Assembly (NCBI GenBank): GCA_016926765.1 | Contig: JAFGNY010000231.1 | Span: 1-5,804, forward strand | Direction: 5' to 3' | Origin: Bacteroidales bacterium | GTDB lineage: Bacteria; Bacteroidota; Bacteroidia; Bacteroidales; FEN-979 | DNA length: 5,804 bases | Part shown: one piece after another, positions 1 to 4,492 of the stretch | Layout of the letters: every line of letters starts with the position of its first letter | Position numbering within the stretch: position 1 is the stretch's first letter | Position numbers and translations under genes: made by a program | The notes under the pieces: generated by a model | Seen by the model: only the letters and a program-made list of their open reading frames with translations | Database searches by the model: none | Told to the model about the DNA's origin: nothing

Positions 1-131
1 ACCTGATCTTCGGCGCCCAGACTGCTGCTCAACGCTACCTTCCCCGGATGCCGGTCCAGGAAAAACATCATCAACTCAACAGGCGAAAAAGAAAGTACCT
101 CTTTCAGATAGCTGTCAACTTTGTTCTCCAT
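1..131 (-). CDS. cysH: Phosphoadenylyl-sulfate/adenylyl-sulfate reductase (CysH family), N-terminal fragment
   Basis: Partial gene: the start codon is at 131-129 on the minus strand and the frame runs open off the left edge, giving 43 residues. CysH enzymes use a thiol reductant to reduce PAPS or APS to sulfite in cytoplasmic assimilatory sulfate reduction. What is visible is a short helical N-terminus, then DRHPGKVALSSSLGAEDQ at residues 26-43. The SSSLGAEDQ segment (35-43) matches the modified PP-loop that begins the nucleotide-binding core of the CysH family, and the roughly 34 residues before it fit a normal N-terminus. The cysteine motifs that separate APS from PAPS reductases lie outside the window, so substrate cannot be decided. 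It is divergent from the mpl-like gene across 102 bp. I found no good TAnnTTTG element for it in that gap. The family call rests on one motif and its position. Confidence 0.78.
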   Translation of the reverse strand, partial: MENKVDSYLKEVLSFSPVELMMFFLDRHPGKVALSSSLGAEDQ

Positions 132-209
132 CGTAAAAAGAATCCAATGAATCCGTGAAATTACTAAATTCCATATAGCCTGTGCAACTTCCCGAATGTT
201 AATTAATCG

Positions 210-217
210 TAATTTTG
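210..217 (+). promoter_or_regulatory. Candidate -7 promoter element for the mpl-like gene
   Basis: TAATTTTG is an exact match to the Bacteroidota -7 element TAnnTTTG and ends 16 bp before the mpl start codon. This would place transcription start near 222-224 and give a leader of only about 10 nt. No TTTG or TTG -33 element is present at the usual 17-23 bp distance, so the call rests on the -7 box alone. The box overlaps a small AT-only inverted repeat, AATTA-N4-TAATT, at 201-214. Confidence 0.42.
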
Positions 218-233
218 AGTTTTATCTGTTGTT

Positions 234-1574
234 ATGCGTCTTCATTTTATCGCTATTGGCGGCAGCGCCATGCACAACCTGGCGCTTGCCCTTCACCGGA
301 AAGGGGATATCGTCACCGGTTCCGACGATGAAATCTTCGAACCCTCCAAAAGCCGTCTCATGAAAGAGGGAATTCTCCCTCCGGAAGAGGGCTGGTACCC
401 CGGCAGGATCCATCAGGGCCTGGATGCCGTCATCCTCGGGATGCATGCCAAAGCCGATAACCCGGAGCTGATCCGTGCAAAGGAACTTGGGATCACGGTC
501 TTTTCCTACCCCGAATACCTGTATGAACAATCGAAAGAGAAAACGAGGGTGGTCATCGGCGGAAGCCATGGGAAGACGACCATCACCGCCATGATCCTGC
601 ATGTTTTGAAAGCCCTTGGGATCGACTGTGATTACATGGTGGGCGCTCAGTTGGAAGGATTTGACGTAATGGTGAAACTAACGGAAAAAGCTCCCTGCAT
701 GATCATCGAAGGAGATGAGTACCTCACCTCTCCTATCGACCCGAGGCCTAAGTTTCACCTCTACCGGCCGGATATCGCCCTCCTGAGCGGGGTGGCCTGG
801 GACCACATCAATGTCTTCCCAACGTTTGATCATTACGTGGAACAGTTCACGGAATTCATCCGGCTGATCTCGCCGGGAGGCACATTGGTGTTTTGTGACC
901 AGGATCCCGTTCTGCAAAAAATCTGCAGGGATGGCCGTAACGATCTCAGGCGCTTCCCCTATGGCATCCCGGAGTATTCGATAGAAAATGGCGTGACCCG
1001 TCTGATCACTCCATACGGAAAGTACCCTCTCCAGCTTTTCGGGAGACATAACCTGCTGAACCTTAACGGGGCACGGCTTGTGTGCCTCCAGTTAGGGGTG
1101 TCAGACCGGCCATTCTATGAAGCGATCCAAACCTTTGGAGGCGCTTCCAAACGGCTGGAAATGCTGGTAAACGAGGGAACCTTCACGATATACAAGGATT
1201 TTGCCCATGCCCCCTCCAAAGTGAAAGCCACCATCAACGCAGTCAGGGAGCAATACCCCGAACGCACGCTGGTTGCCTGCCTGGAGCTGCACACCTACAG
1301 CAGCCTCAGCGAAAGCTTCCTCTCTCACTATGCAGGCGCCATGGATGAAGCCGATGTGGCGATCGTCTATTTCAATCCCCACGCCGTTCAACTGAAACGG
1401 TTACCTCCTGTCACACCGCAACAAATCAGCGCCGGATTCGATCTGCCCGGACTGGAGGTGTTCAGTGATTCTGAAAAATTAAAGAAAAGATTGTCAGAAT
1501 TCCCTAAGGAAGAGGTGGTTTACCTGATGATGAGCTCAGGGAACTTTGACGGCATGGATCTCTGGGAAATCTAG
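234..1574 (+). CDS. mpl: Mpl-like UDP-N-acetylmuramate:L-alanyl-gamma-D-glutamyl-meso-diaminopimelate ligase (Mur ligase family)
   Basis: This 446-residue protein is close in length to E. coli Mpl (about 457). Mpl is a cytoplasmic ATP-dependent ligase that joins recycled tripeptide to UDP-MurNAc, bypassing MurC, MurD and MurE. The three-domain Mur layout is visible. The N-terminal UDP-binding Rossmann domain starts with HFIAIGGSAMHNLA (4-17) and includes TGSD (28-31). The central ATPase has the P-loop GGSHGKTT (109-116), EGDEY (159-163) and WDH (189-191). The C-terminal domain has GRHN (270-273), KRLE (306-309), DFAHAP (322-327), ELHT (351-354) and a terminal MSSGNFDG (433-440). DFAHAP and MSSGNFDG correspond to DFAHHP and MSNGGFGG of E. 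coli Mpl, which favours Mpl over MurC. Bacteroidota homologues are often labelled 'peptidoglycan synthetase', and peptide specificity cannot be proven from sequence. No Shine-Dalgarno precedes the ATG. The gene is convergent with rho, and the stop codons overlap. Confidence 0.88.
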   Translation: MRLHFIAIGGSAMHNLALALHRKGDIVTGSDDEIFEPSKSRLMKEGILPPEEGWYPGRIHQGLDAVILGMHAKADNPELIRAKELGITVFSYPEYLYEQSKEKTRVVIGGSHGKTTITAMILHVLKALGIDCDYMVGAQLEGFDVMVKLTEKAPCMIIEGDEYLTSPIDPRPKFHLYRPDIALLSGVAWDHINVFPTFDHYVEQFTEFIRLISPGGTLVFCDQDPVLQKICRDGRNDLRRFPYGIPEYSIENGVTRLITPYGKYPLQLFGRHNLLNLNGARLVCLQLGVSDRPFYEAIQTFGGASKRLEMLVNEGTFTIYKDFAHAPSKVKATINAVREQYPERTLVACLELHTYSSLSESFLSHYAGAMDEADVAIVYFNPHAVQLKRLPPVTPQQISAGFDLPGLEVFSDSEKLKKRLSEFPKEEVVYLMMSSGNFDGMDLWEI

Positions 1575-3214
1575 CTGTTCATCGAGATCAGAAACTCCTC
1601 ATTGGTATCGGTGAATTTCATCCGTTCCTTCAGGAATTCCATCGCTTCCAGCGGATTCATATCGGCCAGGTGGTTACGCAGGATCCAGAGCCGTCCTAGG
1701 ATGTCTTTCTCGAGCAACAGGTCTTCGCGACGGGTGCTTGAAGCCACAATGTCAACCGCCGGCCAGATCCGCTTATTAGAGAGTTTGCGGTCAAGCTGAA
1801 GTTCCATGTTCCCCGTTCCTTTGAACTCTTCAAAGATCACTTCGTCCATCTTGGAACCGGTGTCAATCAACGCCGTGGCAATGATCGTAAGGGATCCGCC
1901 GTTTTCAATCTGACGGGCAGCTCCGAAGAAGCGCTTGGGTTTTTGAAGCGCATTGGCCTCGACACCTCCCGAAAGCACTTTCCCGGATGCCGGAGCAACG
2001 GTATTGTAAGCGCGGGCCAGACGGGTAATGGAGTCGAGCAGGATCACCACATCGTGGCCACACTCAACCAGCCGTTTTGCTTTTTCCAGCACAATATTGG
2101 AGATCCGTGCATGACGCTCGGCCGGCTCATCAAAGGTGGATGAGATCACTTCACCCCTTACACTGCGTGCCATATCCGTCACCTCCTCCGGACGCTCATC
2201 AATCAACAGCACAATCAGGTAAACATCGGGATGGTTGGCCGCAATGGCGTTGGCGATCTCTTTCAACAGAACGGTCTTTCCGGTCTTGGGCTGGGCCACG
2301 ATCAATCCCCGCTGGCCAAATCCGATCGGCGCAAACATATCAATGATGCGGGTGGAAATAGTACTCTCGGGATGGCCGGTCAGCTTAAATTTCTTCATCG
2401 GGAAGAGGGGCGTCAGAAAATCAAACGGGATCCTGTCGCGAACATCTTCCGCTTTCTTGCCGTTGATCAGTTCAACCTTGATTAACGGAAAATACTTTTC
2501 ACCCTCTTTGGGCGGACGAATCGTCCCGCGAACCGTATCGCCTGTTTTCAGCCCGAATAGCTTGATCTGTGACTGAGAGACATAGACATCGTCAGGAGAA
2601 CTCAGGTAATTGTAGTCGGAAGAGCGCAGAAATCCATAGCCGTCGGCCATGATCTCCAAAACGCCTTCCGTAGAGATAATCCCTTCAAACTCGAAGGAAT
2701 ACTCTTCGCGATGACGTTCGGGTAAATGTTTTCTCGGATGTTCGCGGTGTTTGTCACCATCAGGCAACTGAACAGGAACAACCTCGCCGTTCGTACCCCG
2801 ATCATCTTTGATCACCTCCGCCGGCAGATCATCCACTGGTTCAACTTCCAAAGGAATGTCATTCTTCACCTCAATAGGGCGCGGGTCCGGAGATTGATAA
2901 AAATCCTTTTTGCGCTCAACAGGTTGTTCTTTCGCTCCTTTATTTTGAGTCTCCTGAGAGGGTCTGGGTTGATGATCCGTCTTTTCACCCTCTTTTCTCG
3001 GCCGCGTGCTTTTTGGGGGACGCCCCCGACCGCGCTTGGTCTCTCTTTTTTCGCTTGCAATCTCATCCTGGGAAGGATTCAAAGCCTGGTGATCCAGTAT
3101 TTTGTAAATCAACTCTTGCTTTTCGAGTTTATCCACTTTTGGAATGTTCATGGATTTGGCAATCTCACGAATCTCTGACAGCTCTTTACTGTCGAGGGAA
3201 ATAATGTCGTACAT
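1571..3214 (-). CDS. rho: Transcription termination factor Rho with a long disordered N-terminal insertion
   Basis: Rho is a hexameric RNA-dependent ATPase/translocase that ends transcription. At 547 residues this one is 128 longer than E. coli Rho (419). Domains in order: SAP-like Rho_N helical domain (about 1-44); low-complexity charged insertion (about 45-172) with AT-hook-like GRGRPPKS (62-69); OB-fold RNA-binding domain (about 176-252) with the RNP1-like DGYGFLR (191-197); RecA-type ATPase (about 265-547). Catalytic parts are intact: Walker A QPKTGKT (308-314), DERPEE (339-344), Walker B with D394 in LLDSITRLARAYN, Q-loop SGGVEANALQKPKRFF (415-430), R-loop KGTGNM (465-470, with the RNA-contacting Lys465) and arginine finger R496. 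So it should be active. The added length lies essentially all in the insertion. The last 24 nt before the ATG contain no G and are rich in A and C, as is common for Bacteroidota starts without Shine-Dalgarno. The gene is divergent from DUF4293. Confidence 0.98.
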   Translation of the reverse strand: MYDIISLDSKELSEIREIAKSMNIPKVDKLEKQELIYKILDHQALNPSQDEIASEKRETKRGRGRPPKSTRPRKEGEKTDHQPRPSQETQNKGAKEQPVERKKDFYQSPDPRPIEVKNDIPLEVEPVDDLPAEVIKDDRGTNGEVVPVQLPDGDKHREHPRKHLPERHREEYSFEFEGIISTEGVLEIMADGYGFLRSSDYNYLSSPDDVYVSQSQIKLFGLKTGDTVRGTIRPPKEGEKYFPLIKVELINGKKAEDVRDRIPFDFLTPLFPMKKFKLTGHPESTISTRIIDMFAPIGFGQRGLIVAQPKTGKTVLLKEIANAIAANHPDVYLIVLLIDERPEEVTDMARSVRGEVISSTFDEPAERHARISNIVLEKAKRLVECGHDVVILLDSITRLARAYNTVAPASGKVLSGGVEANALQKPKRFFGAARQIENGGSLTIIATALIDTGSKMDEVIFEEFKGTGNMELQLDRKLSNKRIWPAVDIVASSTRREDLLLEKDILGRLWILRNHLADMNPLEAMEFLKERMKFTDTNEEFLISMNS

Positions 3215-3278
3215 TGAATGTTTGTTTTGTGTTGTAGTTTCTATGGAAAGAACCTTCAGAAATAAAAATGTTCAACCT

Positions 3279-3310
3279 TGAAATGGGTAAAAGAAAGTAC
3301 TGAAATGGGT
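3279..3310. repeat. 10-bp direct repeat TGAAATGGGT, two copies 22 bp apart in the rho leader
   Basis: TGAAATGGGT occurs exactly at 3279-3288 and 3301-3310 on the plus strand. In rho mRNA sense it reads ACCCAUUUCA twice. The start-to-start distance of 22 bp is about two turns of DNA. Both copies lie inside the C-rich, G-poor stretch of the predicted leader. They could be paired DNA operator sites or repeated C-rich RNA contact sites. The repeat itself is certain; its function is not known. Confidence 0.55.
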
Positions 3311-3326
3311 TTTTGAGAAAACTATG

Positions 3327-3339
3327 GGAATCAAATTCC
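3327..3339. repeat. Perfect dyad GGAAT-CAA-ATTCC at the predicted rho transcription start
   Basis: A 5-bp inverted repeat with a 3-nt centre lies 4-16 bp downstream of the rho -7 element, covering the predicted start site near 3337-3339. As DNA it could be an operator. If the transcript starts at the first G, its 5' end would be a small terminal hairpin, a kind of structure known to slow 5'-end-dependent mRNA decay. It is short enough to be chance. Confidence 0.35.
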
Positions 3340-3342
3340 GTG

Positions 3343-3373
3343 CAAATATAATTAATCTTCATCAAGTAACAAA
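3343..3373 (-). promoter_or_regulatory. rho promoter: TTTG-N19-TATATTTG
   Basis: On the minus strand TTTG (3373-3370) is followed after 19 bp by TATATTTG (3350-3343). Both elements match the Bacteroidota primary-sigma consensus (-33 TTTG, -7 TAnnTTTG) exactly, and the spacing is usual. It is the only promoter in the window with both boxes. Start of transcription would be near 3337-3339, about 124 nt upstream of the rho ATG. Confidence 0.62.
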
Positions 3374-3428
3374 AAATTTGCGTTTCTTTCCTAATTTCGC
3401 ATGACAAACAAAAGTTAAACGATCCGCC

Positions 3429-3911
3429 ATGATACAACGTATCCAGACACTCTTCCTTTTCCTGGCGCTGATTTCCGGAGCCCTTGTCTTTTTTTTCCCG
3501 TTGGCTGATTTCTACAGTAATTTTCAGGAAGCTCATGGGAATTTTAAACTCTATGCCTCTGAGCTTAAATCGATGGATCCTGATCCACGGCTGATCACCT
3601 CTATCTGGTTCACATCTCCCCTCTGGATCTGTGCCGGGGTATCCGTTCTCCTGACACTGGTAACCATTTTCCTTTATAAAAACCGGATGACCCAATTACG
3701 CCTTGTCGCCTTTACTATTCTGCTCAATATCACATTTGTTGTGCTGGTGTTTCTGATCTACGCCAATAAAATCACCAAACTGACCCAGATCGAGCCCTCT
3801 TATCAGGTGGGTATTTTTTTCCCGTTGATCACACTTGTCTTTCTGATCCTTGCCAACCGGTCGATCCGGAAGGATGAAGCGCTCGTCAAATCAACTGACC
3901 GGCTGAGGTAA
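3429..3911 (+). CDS. DUF4293 family four-helix membrane protein, function unknown
   Basis: This 160-residue protein has about four hydrophobic segments, near residues 7-24, 64-83, 90-111 and 125-143, and a short charged C-terminal tail. The opening MIQRIQTLFLFLALISG and the ending NRSIRKDEALVKSTDRLR fit my recollection of the DUF4293 family, a Bacteroidota membrane family often found beside rho. It should sit in the inner membrane with a small loop (about 27-60) between helices 1 and 2. No catalytic residues are apparent and I assign no function. FFPL occurs twice (22-25 and 130-133). It is divergent from rho across 214 bp. The closest promoter match upstream is TAATTTCG at 3392-3399, one mismatch from the -7 consensus and without a well-spaced -33 box. 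No Shine-Dalgarno is seen. Its stop is 10 bp from the stop of the convergent metallophosphoesterase gene. Confidence 0.85.
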   Translation: MIQRIQTLFLFLALISGALVFFFPLADFYSNFQEAHGNFKLYASELKSMDPDPRLITSIWFTSPLWICAGVSVLLTLVTIFLYKNRMTQLRLVAFTILLNITFVVLVFLIYANKITKLTQIEPSYQVGIFFPLITLVFLILANRSIRKDEALVKSTDRLR

Positions 3912-3921
3912 CCCCTCCCCT

Positions 3922-4407
3922 CTACTGAATATCCAACACCTCCATCTCCCTGAAGTCCTTCCCGTCAATCACCATCCTGATCGCTGTACAGGATTTGTGG
4001 AATCCGAATTTCCCGGCAGCGCCCGGATTAATAAATAACAGGTGATGGGTTTTATCGTACTGGACTTTCAGGATATGCGAGTGTCCGCAAATAAATAAAT
4101 CAGGCCGGTTTTGCCTGATCAGGTCACGGGCCTCCCGGTCATACCTGCCAGGATATCCGCCGATGTGCATCATGCAGATTGTAGCCAGATCTGCCTGAAA
4201 GACCAGGATTTTAGGACAATACACACGCAGCTCCTGCCCATCAATATTCCCATAAACCGCCCGCAGGGGTTTGAATTTTTCAAGAGCATGCAACGTCCTC
4301 AGATCCCCGATATCACCGGCATGCCAGATCTCATCCACCTCCCTGAAAAAATGGAGAACCCGCGGATGCAGAAACCCATGTGTATCGGAGAGAATACCCA
4401 CTTTCAT
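3922..4407 (-). CDS. Metallophosphoesterase, YfcE/MJ0936-like small phosphodiesterase
   Basis: A compact 161-residue calcineurin-like phosphoesterase without extra domains or signal peptide, so probably cytoplasmic. The metal-binding set of the family is present in order: D8 and H10 (SDTHG), D32 (AGDIGD), N54 (GNID), H81 (MMHIGG), and H109 and H111 (GHSH), followed by NPGA (127-130). This is the full dinuclear-site pattern of the YfcE/MJ0936 group, whose members hydrolyse model phosphodiesters; physiological substrates are mostly unknown and cannot be read from this sequence. The fifth motif reads HIGGYPGRY rather than the common HG form, with the His ligand kept. The start at 4407 is chosen because the SDTHG strand begins only five residues in, as usual for the family, and a -7-like element lies just upstream. 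It is divergent from rmuC by 85 bp and convergent with the DUF4293 gene. Confidence 0.93.
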   Translation of the reverse strand: MKVGILSDTHGFLHPRVLHFFREVDEIWHAGDIGDLRTLHALEKFKPLRAVYGNIDGQELRVYCPKILVFQADLATICMMHIGGYPGRYDREARDLIRQNRPDLFICGHSHILKVQYDKTHHLLFINPGAAGKFGFHKSCTAIRMVIDGKDFREMEVLDIQ

Positions 4408-4414
4408 GTTCCCG

Positions 4415-4422
4415 CAAAAATA
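4415..4422 (-). promoter_or_regulatory. Candidate -7 element for the metallophosphoesterase gene
   Basis: On the minus strand TATTTTTG matches TAnnTTTG exactly and ends 7 bp before the ATG at 4407. If used, transcription would begin at or within a few bases of the start codon, giving a leaderless or nearly leaderless message. The box is flanked by the inverted repeat TTCCC (4409-4413) and GGGAA (4423-4427). No -33 element is seen at normal spacing. Confidence 0.33.
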
Positions 4423-4450
4423 GGGAATAATCCAAGGCGGCTGCGTCCTA

Positions 4451-4458
4451 TAAATTTG
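4451..4458 (+). promoter_or_regulatory. Candidate -7 promoter element for rmuC
   Basis: TAAATTTG matches TAnnTTTG exactly, 34 bp before the rmuC ATG. Predicted transcription start is near 4463-4465, with a leader of about 30 nt. No TTG is present at 17-23 bp upstream, so only the -7 box supports it. It faces away from the metallophosphoesterase -7 box at 4415-4422. Confidence 0.42.
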
Positions 4459-4492
4459 TACTTTTACAACAGCAGAATTTTACCTGAGTCCA

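Larger units (their letters stand above)
3215..3339 (-). promoter_or_regulatory. rho 5' leader (predicted), C-rich and G-poor, possible Rho autoregulatory site
   Basis: The promoter at 3343-3373 predicts a leader of about 120-125 nt. It contains no AUG before the rho start, so there is no leader peptide beginning with AUG. Within it, the RNA from 3320 down to 3279 has 12 C and only 1 G in 42 nt, the C-over-G bias seen at known Rho-utilisation (rut) sites. E. coli rho is known to be attenuated in its leader by Rho itself; a similar loop here is inference. A weak imperfect hairpin (TTTCT at 3238-3242 with AGAAA at 3258-3262, plus an inner GAA/TTC) lies nearer the start codon. Confidence 0.4.

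Noticed and set aside
199..206. Palindrome TTAATTAA between cysH and mpl, considered as an operator.
   Set aside because: It is short, AT-only and in an AT-rich gap, so chance is a sufficient explanation.
222..1391. Three minus-strand open frames (222-602, 678-1049, 1101-1391) opposite the mpl-like gene.
   Set aside because: They are antisense to a gene with all Mur ligase motifs, and their translations show no recognisable domain.
2726..3178. A 150-codon plus-strand open frame antisense to the rho N-terminal part.
   Set aside because: It is antisense to the rho N-terminal domain and charged insertion. The low-complexity, charged codons of the insertion leave long open antisense frames, and the translation shows no domain.
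3347..3352. TATAAT on the plus strand, considered as a sigma70 -10 box for the DUF4293 gene.
   Set aside because: It has no suitable -35, lies about 75 bp from the ATG, and overlaps the better-supported minus-strand -7 element. The organism appears to use the Bacteroidota TAnnTTTG promoter type.
3186..3695. A 169-codon minus-strand open frame covering the rho leader and antisense to the DUF4293 gene.
   Set aside because: It overlaps the 5' end of rho and runs antisense to a recognisable membrane protein. Its translation has no family-like motif, and its start lies upstream of the well-supported rho promoter.
3905..3918. GAGG-TAACC-CCTC at the end of the DUF4293 gene, considered as a terminator hairpin.
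   Set aside because: The stem is only 4 bp, includes the stop codon in its loop, and is not followed by a T-run.
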